From: Brucella pituitosa
Lineage (GTDB): Bacteria > Pseudomonadota > Alphaproteobacteria > Rhizobiales > Rhizobiaceae
Assembly: GCF_003049685.1 (NCBI RefSeq)
Contig: NZ_PYSY02000001.1
Location: 992,001 to 1,056,000, forward strand
Length of the DNA: 64,000 bases
Direction of reading: 5' to 3'
The notes under the pieces were generated by a model. That model saw only the letters and a list, made by a program, of their open reading frames with translations. It did no database searches and was not told the DNA's origin. A program made the translations under genes and the position numbers. Positions 8,097 to 16,227 of this stretch are shown here, piece after piece (position 1 is the stretch's first letter; each line of letters opens with the position of its first letter).

Positions 8097-8285
8097 TTAA
8101 TCGATACCGAGCTGCTTCTTTATGGTCTGAACCAAACCAGTACCGAGTTCTTTCGATCCTCCATGCATGGGCAGTTGCGATTTTTTGCCCTTGTAATAGA
8201 TCGTTAGATGCCCACTTCCACCTCTGTGATTTTCAAAGGTGCACCCCTTTTTCGCGAGAAAACGCTTAAGTTCGCTCGCATTCAT
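8097..8285 (-). CDS. hicA: HicA-family mRNA interferase toxin
   Basis: A 62-residue protein of the usual HicA length with the double-stranded-RNA-binding-like fold. It has the N-terminal helix SELKRFLAKKGC, the catalytic His in the segment RGGSGHLTIYY, and the C-terminal helix KELGTGLVQTIKKQLGI. It cleaves mRNA when free of HicB. The ATG at 8285 is chosen because the in-frame extension beyond it has no family resemblance. Confidence 0.85.
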   Translation of the reverse strand: MNASELKRFLAKKGCTFENHRGGSGHLTIYYKGKKSQLPMHGGSKELGTGLVQTIKKQLGID

Positions 8286-8301
8286 GGATATAGTCCACTC
8301 C

Positions 8302-8329
8302 ACACTTCTGTGGAAGTCAACATAAGTGT
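8302..8329. promoter_or_regulatory. Candidate HicB operator upstream of hicA
   Basis: ACACTT (8302-8307) and AAGTGT (8324-8329) form an inverted repeat with 22 bp between half-site starts, about two helical turns. A nested palindrome CTTC-TGTG-GAAG lies at 8305-8316. It sits 17-45 bp upstream of the hicA start, as expected for autoregulation by the HicB-HicA complex. Binding is inferred. Confidence 0.45.
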
Positions 8330-8492
8330 GTAGTTTGCACAAGTTATTGATATAGTTGAAAACAAATACCGTCTCCCCGCATGCCCCAGTCGAAATTGCC
8401 TTTCTTATCATATTAATAATACATTAATGGTTGCAAGCGGCAATTGTTACAATCCGGTGGTTAGAGTGGCAGGTCTGGAGCCATTGATGTGA

Positions 8493-8687
8493 TCACTCGT
8501 TCGGGTCCGTTCCCCGTTCTCCCATATGAATGCCGTTAGCGACCTGTGCGAGAGCGTTGGCCGCTTCGAGCCTGTCCCATCCCGACGCTTCGGCTTGGTC
8601 CAAGATATCAATAAGTCTTGGCGCTATCTGTTCCTGACAATCAATGTCACGGTCTGGGTAGTCACCTGATTGTTTTGGTCCGTTCAT
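8493..8687 (-). CDS. Small acidic protein, second gene of the SOS operon
   Basis: A 64-residue protein (starts MNGPKQSGDYPDRD) with no membrane span. It has a central helix ending in QAEASGWDRLEAANAL. Its ATG overlaps the TGA of the SRAP gene (ATGA), so it is translationally coupled and under the same LexA box. I recognise no domain. The start of a similar protein (MNGPK) recurs at 49.87 kb directly behind a second LexA box, which supports it being a real member of the module. Confidence 0.65.
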   Translation of the reverse strand: MNGPKQSGDYPDRDIDCQEQIAPRLIDILDQAEASGWDRLEAANALAQVANGIHMGERGTDPNE

Positions 8688-9346
8688 CGTTCTATCCTTT
8701 CCATGGTGTCTTCGCCTTGGTATCGGCTGGAATTGACGTTCGTGGATACCCGCCATGCTTGCAACACGTCATCATTGGCGGGTTTCAAGAGGTCTGTTCG
8801 TGGTTCGGCCAGCCAAGCGCGCCAGTCGCTTTCCTGCAGGATGACCGGCATGCGGTTATGGATGGTCGCCATGAAGCCGTTAGCTGCACATGTGATTATG
8901 GTGCAGCTTTTCACTTCCTCGCCTGTGGCCCGGTCGCGCCACGTCTCGTATAGGCCCGCGAAGGTGAGTGGCTTGCTGTCTTTAGCCGAAATGAACCAAG
9001 GCAATCTCGCCTCTTTCGGTCCTGACCATTCAAAGAAGCCCGTTGCAGGAATAAGGCAGCGTGTGCTTTTGAACGCCGCCCGGAACATAGGCTTGCTCGC
9101 AATGTCTTCCGATCTAGCATTGAACGTCGCCGGGACGCTTTTCAAATCCTTCGACCACCAAGACGGCACAAGCCACCAACGCATTTCGGAGTAGGTCAGA
9201 TCATCACCATCCTGCGTGATGACGCCAACTTGCGTTGTTGGTGCGATATTGTAACGAGGTTGGATATTCCGGGGCGTAGCCGGAATGAGCGAATACATCG
9301 CGTGTATCTCTGCCCATGTATATGTCTGTGTGAAACGTCCGCACAT
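8684..9346 (-). CDS. SOS response-associated peptidase (SRAP, YedK/HMCES family)
   Basis: A 220-residue protein starting MCGRFTQTY, where Cys2 is the catalytic residue that becomes the N-terminus and covalently traps abasic sites in single-stranded DNA. Family marks seen: PRYNIAPTTQVGVI, MRWWLVPSWW, FNARSED, RCLIPATGFFEW (active-site Glu) and the late His segment TIHNRMPVIL. The start at 9346 is fixed by this Cys2 requirement and by a CGGAGG ribosome-binding site. A longer frame from 9385 would bury the cysteine. A perfect alphaproteobacterial LexA box lies 70 bp upstream. It may be prophage-borne or chromosomal. Confidence 0.92.
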   Translation of the reverse strand: MCGRFTQTYTWAEIHAMYSLIPATPRNIQPRYNIAPTTQVGVITQDGDDLTYSEMRWWLVPSWWSKDLKSVPATFNARSEDIASKPMFRAAFKSTRCLIPATGFFEWSGPKEARLPWFISAKDSKPLTFAGLYETWRDRATGEEVKSCTIITCAANGFMATIHNRMPVILQESDWRAWLAEPRTDLLKPANDDVLQAWRVSTNVNSSRYQGEDTMERIER

Positions 9347-9350
9347 GCGC

Positions 9351-9374
9351 TCCTCCGTTTTGAATGGAGGTAGG
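9351..9374. repeat. 24-bp leader repeat, copy 1, with CCTCC/GGAGG inverted repeat
   Basis: The 24 bp just upstream of the SRAP start recur identically at 49874-49897. The element contains CCTCC and GGAGG arms around a nine-base core (9352-9370), so the ribosome-binding site can pair with its own leader. This could hide the Shine-Dalgarno in the mRNA. Confidence 0.75.
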
Positions 9375-9415
9375 GCGGTTGACATGTTCGTCTATATCGC
9401 CCCAAAAAAGGTGTA

Positions 9416-9430
9416 GAACGGATTAAGAAC
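9416..9430 (-). promoter_or_regulatory. LexA box of the SRAP operon
   Basis: GAAC-GGATTAA-GAAC, an exact match to the alphaproteobacterial LexA operator GTTC-N7-GTTC on the reverse strand, 70 bp before the SRAP start codon. It predicts induction of the SRAP gene and its small partner by DNA damage. Confidence 0.8.
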
Positions 9431-9561
9431 ACACGTGGCGTTTCTCGTGGCGTTTTTTGTTCTGACGCGCCACGGAACTTACATCTGTGTTCAGTTTGTT
9501 CTTTTTTCTTATTTTAGGGGCTTGCGGGAAAAGCCTTTATATTCTAGGGCTTTCTCCGGCT

Positions 9562-9638
<77 letters not shown>

Positions 9639-10355
9639 TTACTGATACAAGTCCAAAGAGATGGACAGAATATTTTTCGTCTTATCCGCGACAGTTTTTG
9701 ATGTTGTATGATACATTGCGTTTCTAATTCAGAGTGTTCGGATGTATCTGCTTATGTAAGAGACGTTTTGCTGGGGTATCGGTGCCGATAGCATTGGCTT
9801 ATTCGAATAGGATTGGGATATATTTTGTTGGTATCTTGCACACCATGAAGCAAAACTTCATCGTTTGATAGTTAGGCGAACCCAGAAACATGCGCGTGCT
9901 TGCTGAAGAAGGCGTCGCCAGCTTTGTCAAAGTGGACGGGCGTGCACGTGAAATTCCCATTGAGAACGTCAGATAATTGCTCCTCTTCCAAATAAGTCCC
10001 AAAAGAACAATAGTTTCCTCCACTATTTGATTGGGTTCGCTGAAGGCAATCATAGCGAAAGAAGACATCCCGCTTAACGCGCCAAGATTTTGTGTTTTTT
10101 GTTTGAACTTAGGGTGGGAAAAGGAGATGGGCACATCTTTTTCTGACGAGTTCAATCGCCGCAAGTCCTTGACTCAGAATAGAACGTCAGTTCGGATTCT
10201 ATCCGCGTATTCATTGTACGCAGCTGTGAACTAATGGCAAATATGCCAACATTCGTGTAGTCGGTAACGCAAAAGAAATTTTACCGGTTCGGATTAGTCA
10301 ACTCCCAGAAGATCAACAGTAATGATGATAAACTTGCCAAAAAGGTTTCAGAAAT
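9639..10355. other. AT-rich gene-poor segment with possible gene fragments
   Basis: No complete gene is supported. Two short forward-strand stretches read like protein C-termini: 9890-9976 (28 codons, contains KVDGRAREIPIENV) and 10230-10322 (contains NIRVVGNAKEILPVRISQLP). Both have a V-x-G-x-A-x-EI-x-P pattern and could be remnants of one decayed gene, but they are too short to assign. The reverse-strand frame at 9799-10164 has no start signal and odd composition. Confidence 0.3.
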
Positions 10356-10387
10356 AAATCTCTCGGAATATTTTTTCCGAGAGATTT
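10356..10387 (-). terminator. Strong hairpin terminator after the methyltransferase gene
   Basis: A perfect 13-pair stem (AAATCTCTCGGAA with its complement) around a six-base loop, 14 bp past the stop of the reverse-strand gene. The T tract on that strand is weak (ATTTATTT), but the stem is very stable. Confidence 0.65.
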
Positions 10388-10401
10388 GGCTTGTTTGCTA
10401 T

Positions 10402-11187
10402 CTATTGCTTAATTCCTACCCCAATACCCATCCATGGGACTGGCGAATGCGCAAATTCCAAAATAGACATTGTTGTTGCATTGGCCGCTTTGAACTCTCG
10501 CCAGGTACGCACCGTTCCTCCATTTAGATGATCATACTCGTGCGCATGGATATCGTGGAAGGCCACAATTTTCTTGGCGTATCTTCCCAAGTTTAAATAA
10601 TCAGTAGTTGCACCATCATATGAATGATCAGCATCAATGAAAACAAAGTCGAACTCTTGACCACGAAAATCCGTCGATGTGGACGGAATTGCCTTCTTAA
10701 GATTCAAAATGTCGCTGAACTCTTCAAAGGCAAAGACACCGTCAGCTATATCAATCATTGTGTGCTGGTACTCAGGGGTAATTCGTTGCAGGACCGCACA
10801 CATCACATATGAAGAAGCACCGCGCCAGACACCAATTTCAACTCCATTCTTAGGAGCGATCCTCGCAAGAAGGATTAGAAAGTCTGCAAACTCTGTTGGG
10901 AATTGTTGTAACCCAAAATGACTGGTGTTTCGCCAGTGATTGAAGTGCTCCAGCAAGCTCCAGTCCTGATACGCAAGTCCGAATTCCTGGATTCTTTCTA
11001 ATAACCATCGTCTATTGTAAACTAGTCCTTCATCCGAGGTCAAAATATCGCGGCAAACCTTGACTCCTTTGTGGATGTCAGGCGTGAAGTCGATGCCGCG
11101 GCCATCATGTTTGACCACAGTTTCCATGTCGCAGGCCATGAGCTCCCTCTTTTTCGGCGCGCCAAGAATAATTTCTCTCAGATTCAC
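10402..11187 (-). CDS. Class I SAM-dependent methyltransferase-like protein (Methyltransf_24 type)
   Basis: A 261-residue protein starting at a GTG that has a GGAGG ribosome-binding site six bases upstream. The SAM-binding glycine loop is visible as GVEIGVWRGASS near residue 115, followed by the acidic strand VFIDADHSYDGATTDY near 190 and AFHDIH, typical of the Methyltransf_24/cephalosporin-hydroxylase-like group often found in glycan clusters. Substrate unknown. It is isolated, with AT-rich flanks on both sides and no operon partners, which suggests horizontal acquisition. Confidence 0.7.
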   Translation of the reverse strand: MNLREIILGAPKKRELMACDMETVVKHDGRGIDFTPDIHKGVKVCRDILTSDEGLVYNRRWLLERIQEFGLAYQDWSLLEHFNHWRNTSHFGLQQFPTEFADFLILLARIAPKNGVEIGVWRGASSYVMCAVLQRITPEYQHTMIDIADGVFAFEEFSDILNLKKAIPSTSTDFRGQEFDFVFIDADHSYDGATTDYLNLGRYAKKIVAFHDIHAHEYDHLNGGTVRTWREFKAANATTMSILEFAHSPVPWMGIGVGIKQ

Positions 11188-11691
11188 ATTTTCCTCCCCA
11201 GGATTTTATGGGCAGCATCTATTCTAAAATTAAAAAAATCAAGTTTTAAAATGATATAATTTAATTTATAGGTGAATTTATTGCCAAGAAAGTAGATATT
11301 TTGAATAGATGTTTATGTAATTCTAATGTCAGAAACTATAAATCTGATTTCTGATTAACGGATTGACTATAATGGCAGTTCGTTTGTCGCCGCACAGGTA
11401 AGGGAAATACCGATATGGATGCGGTGAATTTGTTTGCAATCCAGCAATCTATTGAATGCATGGTAATATCATCATGCCCTGATGGTCGTAGTCTTTAACT
11501 TCGCAGTCAGAATCTAAAAACGGCTGATAAATCTCCGATGTTGTGAAATTATTTTTCCATAGGAGATCGTACTTTTGATGCCTTTGTTAATTCCCGTCTA
11601 GGCTCGATTACTTTGTCAAAACAGGTTGATAGCGGCTAGAGCCCCAGACGCTTTATTGGGCGCGCAAAGGTCGCTCTAACACTTTAAAATT

Positions 11692-11740
11692 AGAGCATAA
11701 TTTTACCTTAAACTGATCCAAGTTTAAGGAATTATGCTCT
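11692..11740. repeat. 49-bp near-perfect palindromic intergenic element
   Basis: Outer arms AGAGCATAAT and ATTATGCTCT enclose inner arms CCTTAAACT and AGTTTAAGG. The size and AGAGCAT.../...ATGCTCT ends match the palindrome at 43446-43494, so the two belong to one dispersed repeat class of the kind common in intergenic DNA of this order. Confidence 0.7.
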
Positions 11741-11836
11741 AGTCGCGAGTGGAGTGGGCAGGTACTGACGATAGATATGATTGAAGTGTCGAGTTTTGCA
11801 GTCGTTTTTCTGTAGGATTTCTTCAAAAAACAGGTC

Positions 11837-11958
11837 AAAAAAAAGCCCCTGCTGTCAGCGGGGCAATCTTAACCTTATACATATTCAAAAGATCACGTAC
11901 GGGGGCAACGTGACCCTTTCGTTTCAATGGAGTTTAGAGAAATAACTAATCGGCACTA
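11837..11958 (-). ncRNA. Candidate small RNA of about 120 nt with intrinsic terminator
   Basis: On the reverse strand a TATAAT box (11966-11971) is followed by a hairpin with TCACGT/ACGTGA arms (11893-11913). An intrinsic terminator then follows: stem GCCCC-GCT-GTC-AGC-GGGGC with one bulge (11845-11864) and eight Ts. No protein frame lies between, so the terminator appears to serve an untranslated transcript. The -35 region is weak. The family is not recognised. Confidence 0.45.
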
Positions 11959-12297
11959 TCCATGAATTATAAATACAAAATTTTATCATTGTAGTATGAG
12001 GCAATTTAATAATAATTTTCTGTTTTAACAATCGCACTTGTGCGCTCGCAATAATGTAGATGATGCAGAGAGACCGCGATATTTATTTCCATATAGGAAT
12101 ATTCTCCACAGTAATAATTTGACCTTTTGATATAATTTAATGCGCCTTAAGATGGCCGAAATTGCATAGGTACTTGATCGACTTTCCAAGTGTTAACCGG
12201 CAGCCGAATGCGGTAGCTGGTCGTATTAAAGCACTGTTTATCCAAGTTTTTCTGCGATATTGTTATCAGATATGCTTGGTGTTTGAGGCTGAATGGA

Positions 12298-12963
12298 ATG
12301 AGTTTGATTATTGAGTTTGTAAAATACGTGTCGATCGTTGTGATCGGTCTTTTGCCTATCATGAATCCCCTGACCACAATTCCATTATATATGTCGCTGA
12401 CTAAACGCATGAGTGCTGAAAACAAACGCGTTCAGGCACGAAAAGCCTGCATATATGCATTTTCGATTCTGACTGCTTTCCTGCTACTTGGGAACGGGAT
12501 CATTTCGCTTTTCAGCATATCCATGCCGGGTATTCGTGTAGCCGGCGGGTTGATCATCATGATTCTGGCGCTGCGAATGATTTTCTCCGGTGAGGATTCG
12601 TCGTCGGAAGTAGATGCAGAGCCTGCCGATATTAAAAAGGCTGATCTGGATTATTCGTTCTCACCGCTGGCAATGCCCAGCCTCGCAGGCCCGGGCTCTA
12701 TAGCGGTTGTCATGAGCTTCGCGTCGCAGATACCATCTGAACACTCCATTGTCGGCCATGTGGTCGTTATTTTGGGTGTCGCTATAACGATCTGCGTAGC
12801 CTATCTCGCACTGTCCTCCGCACCGCTCATCGAGAAGGTGCTCGGTGAACACGGTATGCAGGCAGTGACAAAAATCATGGGCTTTCTGCTGACCTGTGTG
12901 GCCGTACAGTTTCTTGCGTCGGGTATCCGCGATTTTTATATCGAATTCAGCAAGATCAGCTGA
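12298..12963 (+). CDS. MarC-family integral membrane protein
   Basis: A 221-residue inner-membrane protein with about six hydrophobic spans. Family marks are the first-span motif LLPIMNPLTTIPLY and the mirrored second-half motif SPLAMPSLAGPGSIA, as in MarC/YhgN proteins. Their transport role is uncertain, although older annotations link them to amino acid or drug export. I chose the ATG at 12298; a TTG 15 bp earlier is possible. It borders the gene-poor segment on its left. Confidence 0.85.
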   Translation: MSLIIEFVKYVSIVVIGLLPIMNPLTTIPLYMSLTKRMSAENKRVQARKACIYAFSILTAFLLLGNGIISLFSISMPGIRVAGGLIIMILALRMIFSGEDSSSEVDAEPADIKKADLDYSFSPLAMPSLAGPGSIAVVMSFASQIPSEHSIVGHVVVILGVAITICVAYLALSSAPLIEKVLGEHGMQAVTKIMGFLLTCVAVQFLASGIRDFYIEFSKIS

Positions 12964-12990
12964 AGCGTTTTACACTTTTCGGTAGGTGTT

Positions 12991-13311
12991 CTAAGTGCGT
13001 GGAACGAAGAGAATAATGCACGCTCCGGCAAAAGCTACGGTCGCGCCGATAATGTCCCAGCGATCTGGACGCATGCCTTCGGCGGCCCAGATCCACACAA
13101 TCGATGCGATAATGTAAATCCCGCCATAAGCGGCGTAAGCGCGTCCCGCAGCGTCGCTCTCGATCAGCGTCAGCAGATAGGCAAAAAGGGCGAGACAAAC
13201 CAAGCCAGGAATGAGCCAGAGCGGGGATTTGTCCAGTTTAAGCCATGCCCAAAACGAGAAGCATCCCGCAATCTCGAATATAGCTGCGGCGGCATAGATC
13301 AAGAATTGCAA
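12991..13311 (-). CDS. YnfA/UPF0060-family membrane protein
   Basis: A 106-residue protein with four membrane spans and the UPF0060 pattern: [18 protein letters not shown] at the start, [20 protein letters not shown] in the middle and [15 protein letters not shown] at the end. The fold resembles small multidrug resistance proteins and the function is unproven. Its start overlaps the 3' end of the O-antigen ligase gene by 13 bp on the same strand, so it may be the last gene of the exopolysaccharide operon. Confidence 0.88.
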   Translation of the reverse strand: MQFLIYAAAAIFEIAGCFSFWAWLKLDKSPLWLIPGLVCLALFAYLLTLIESDAAGRAYAAYGGIYIIASIVWIWAAEGMRPDRWDIIGATVAFAGACIILFVPRT

Positions 13312-14600
13312 AGCAGATTTCCTTGGTATTGATTGTGTGAAGCAACTTCGCGTTGGTGTTTATATTCCAACCCGGCACACCCCCATATAAGGCCAAAGAG
13401 CAGATAAAAATGCCGCCAGTGATCGGTGTCGATCACGTTGCCGATGAGTACGTGGCCAAGATAAGTCGCATAGGCACAAAGCAGGAATGGTTGCCATGGC
13501 CGGTTTCTGAACATCAGTTTGAAACCGATGGCCAGCGTCAGGAATGTCAGCGTTATGAAGGCGATGAAACCGATCCAGCCGTAGTCAAGCACTGCTTTCA
13601 GCCAGACATTATGGGTGTCCTCGCCAAACATGGGGCCAAATTCCAGCGGTCCAATTCCCAAAGGGTGTTCTGTCGCCAGCACCATGCCAAGCCAGTGTCG
13701 GGCAAACCGGCCCAGACGCGCACTGTCATAGCTTTGCTCCAGGCGCGCGCGCTCGAAAAAGAATGCTCGTACATCGGGAATTTGCAGGAGCAGCACAATA
13801 GCCAGAACAATGACAAGAACGGCAAGCAGACCGATTGCGATTAATCGCAAGCGAAATCTGTTGCTCTCGCTCTGAAGAAACAAAACTGCAAAAAGACAGA
13901 GAAATGAGAACGGTGCCATGGCCCAGGCAGCACGCGAGAAAGAAACCAGTATGCCAAGTGTCAGTATGCAGCATAAAGGCAAATAGACGAGCAGATCTCG
14001 GCCGTTGCCTTTCATGATGCGGTAAAGGCTCCATGTGAAGGGGAGCACCAAAAACGGCCCGTAAACATTCGGATCTTTAAATCCACCCATCGCACGACCG
14101 AAGCGGGTAAAGACATCGGCACCGGGAAACAGGTTGAAATAGCCCGCAATGCCGAGCAACGACGACAGGATGCCGACCAGAAGATAGGCGTTGAATATTG
14201 TTTTCAGACGACGATAGTCTGCTTCAATAATTGCAGCATAAAAGACAGCCGTGAAGGCAAGGAATAGCGAAACGGCGATATATAGCGGTGCATCTTTCGT
14301 ATCCGCCATTTGCATGACTGAAACCATGCCGCCGAAGTTGAATAGAGTCAGCAGGGCTAGCAACACCAGGTTCGTTCGTGTCAGCCGCATCCCAAAAAGC
14401 AGGGCCACAGCTATGAGCGCGACCATATAAAGCTCATAGGGAGCGGGTTCGCTCATCACGAAACCAAGCAGAAAAATACCAAGTCCGATGGCAAAATTGG
14501 CGATAATCCTGTTTAAAGCGCGCTTACCTGCAACCTCTGTTGCAGGTAAAACGCGGTAAGGTGTCGATATATCGCTGGCTCTGTTTGCGACCGTCCTCAA
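13299..14600 (-). CDS. O-antigen ligase/polymerase-family membrane protein
   Basis: A 433-residue protein with about ten to twelve spans and the Wzy_C periplasmic loop: [20 protein letters not shown] in the middle and the later [18 protein letters not shown], whose His is typical of the ligase/polymerase family. In this cluster it most likely polymerises exopolysaccharide repeat units or ligates them at the periplasmic face. Its start overlaps the stop of the upstream sugar transferase gene by four bases. Confidence 0.82.
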   Translation of the reverse strand: MRTVANRASDISTPYRVLPATEVAGKRALNRIIANFAIGLGIFLLGFVMSEPAPYELYMVALIAVALLFGMRLTRTNLVLLALLTLFNFGGMVSVMQMADTKDAPLYIAVSLFLAFTAVFYAAIIEADYRRLKTIFNAYLLVGILSSLLGIAGYFNLFPGADVFTRFGRAMGGFKDPNVYGPFLVLPFTWSLYRIMKGNGRDLLVYLPLCCILTLGILVSFSRAAWAMAPFSFLCLFAVLFLQSESNRFRLRLIAIGLLAVLVIVLAIVLLLQIPDVRAFFFERARLEQSYDSARLGRFARHWLGMVLATEHPLGIGPLEFGPMFGEDTHNVWLKAVLDYGWIGFIAFITLTFLTLAIGFKLMFRNRPWQPFLLCAYATYLGHVLIGNVIDTDHWRHFYLLFGLIWGCAGLEYKHQREVASHNQYQGNLLCNS

Positions 14601-16156
14601 TAGGCATTTTCCGTGTTGAGAAGTCTGATGGGTGTCAGGAACAGGATTTTTAGATCGAACCAGAGCGACCAGTTTTCAATATAAAACAGGTCATATTCTG
14701 TGCGCATACGTATCTTGTCATTATTGTCAATTTCACCGCGCCAGCCATTAATCTGCGCCCAGCCAGTTACACCCGGTTTGACGCGGTGGCGCGCAAAGTA
14801 ACCGTCTACGACCTCATTGTAGAGCACGTTGTGCGAGTGTGCGGCCACCGCATGTGGGCGCGGGCCGACAAGCGACAGTGAACCCGTCAACGAATTGAAG
14901 AACTGCGGCAGTTCGTCGATGGATGTCTTGCGGATGAAGCGCCCGACGCGGGTCACGCGGGGATCGTTTTTCGTGACAGCGTTGCGTGCAGTCGGGTCGC
15001 TCTGCTCTGCATACATCGAGCGGAACTTCCAGACATTGATGACTTCGTTGTTAAAGCCATGACGCTTCTGCTTGAAGATCACCGGGCCTTTACTGTCGAG
15101 CTTAATGGCAATTGCGGTTGCCAGCATGATGGGCGAAAGAAAGACGATGCCAAGCAGACTGAAGGTGATGTCGAAAATACGTTTGGCAACCGAGTCCCAG
15201 TCGTTAATTGGCTTGTCGAAAATGTCGAGCATCGGCACGCTGCCGATATAGGAATAGGCGCGTGGGCGGAAACGCAGATGGTTGTTAAGCGCTGACAGGC
15301 GGATATCGACGGGCAAGACCCACAACTTGTTGAGGATCATCAGAATGCGTTCTTCGGCGCTGATTGGTAGTGAAACAATCAGCATGTCGATATGCGCAAT
15401 ACGCGCAAACTCGATCAGCTCCTTGATATTTCCGAGTTTGGGGTAGCCTGCTACGATGGGCGGCGAACGCTTGTCGTCGCGATCATCGAAGATACCGCAG
15501 ATGCGAATGTCATTGTCTGGTTGCTGTTCAAGTGTACGGATCAGTGCTTCGGCATTGGGGCCACCGCCCACAATGACAGCGCGACGCTCCATAATACCAT
15601 TTCGTGCCCAACGACGGATTCTCCACGAGACAAAGAGTCGGCAGATGATGAGCACGATCATGCCGCTCAAGGCCCAGATCAGAAACCAGGCGCGCGAAAA
15701 ATCCGACGAAACCTTGAAGAGAAAGCCTGCTACGGCAACAGCTCCCAGCACGGTTGCCCAGCTGATGATCACGCGTTTCAGATGGCGGCTGGGGCTGCGA
15801 AGAATGTTGATCTGATAGCCATTGTTTATTTCCATCAAAAGCACGTAGAGGCCGCCGCCCGCGAGCATGATGAGGAGATAGTAGATAAGGAGCGAGGTGT
15901 TGAAACTGACGTAGTAAGCAAAGCTCAGAATGCCGGACAGTAAAACAATGCCAAATTCAACGAGCCGTATCACACCACTCAGCATGGTCGGCGACAGGGT
16001 ATTCCGTTCGTATTGCGCAGCCATCTGGCGCGCCATGGCGTTCAATCCGATCTGTTCGCTCGGTCTGGAACCACTCGTATCTTTGGCATTGCTTGCCTCA
16101 GGATCGATTGGAGAAGGCGCATCAATATCCCGCACAATTTTACCCCTGCTAATCAA
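14597..16156 (-). CDS. Undecaprenyl-phosphate sugar-1-phosphate transferase (WcaJ/ExoY type)
   Basis: A 519-residue polyprenyl-phosphate hexose-1-phosphate transferase that loads the first sugar on undecaprenyl phosphate. The N-terminal half has four spans and a Rossmann-like domain (AVIVGGGPNAEALI near 190). The C-terminal catalytic domain begins KRIFDITFSLLGIVFLSP and carries WKFRSMY, RKTSIDELPQFFNSL, SLVGPRPHA and KPGVTGWAQINGWRG, the hallmarks of this family. It starts the repeat unit made by the neighbouring glycosyltransferase and polymerase. Confidence 0.92.
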   Translation of the reverse strand: MISRGKIVRDIDAPSPIDPEASNAKDTSGSRPSEQIGLNAMARQMAAQYERNTLSPTMLSGVIRLVEFGIVLLSGILSFAYYVSFNTSLLIYYLLIMLAGGGLYVLLMEINNGYQINILRSPSRHLKRVIISWATVLGAVAVAGFLFKVSSDFSRAWFLIWALSGMIVLIICRLFVSWRIRRWARNGIMERRAVIVGGGPNAEALIRTLEQQPDNDIRICGIFDDRDDKRSPPIVAGYPKLGNIKELIEFARIAHIDMLIVSLPISAEERILMILNKLWVLPVDIRLSALNNHLRFRPRAYSYIGSVPMLDIFDKPINDWDSVAKRIFDITFSLLGIVFLSPIMLATAIAIKLDSKGPVIFKQKRHGFNNEVINVWKFRSMYAEQSDPTARNAVTKNDPRVTRVGRFIRKTSIDELPQFFNSLTGSLSLVGPRPHAVAAHSHNVLYNEVVDGYFARHRVKPGVTGWAQINGWRGEIDNNDKIRMRTEYDLFYIENWSLWFDLKILFLTPIRLLNTENAY

Positions 16157-16227
16157 AGTGCCGGACTATATCTAATGCCAAATCCTAAGGATTTGCTGAT
16201 CAAACGGTCCTGGCGGCTGCGAGATTT

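Larger units (their letters stand above)
11188..12297. other. 1.1-kb gene-poor region: palindrome, candidate sRNA, otherwise nothing
   Basis: AT-rich sequence with stop codons in all frames and no frame with a credible start. It contains the 49-bp palindrome and the candidate small RNA listed separately. The remainder, including the stretch before marC-like gene 12298, shows nothing I can support. Confidence 0.5.

Noticed and set aside
9799..10164. 121-codon reverse-strand frame
   Set aside because: No ribosome-binding site, unusual composition, and overlaps stretches that read better on the other strand.
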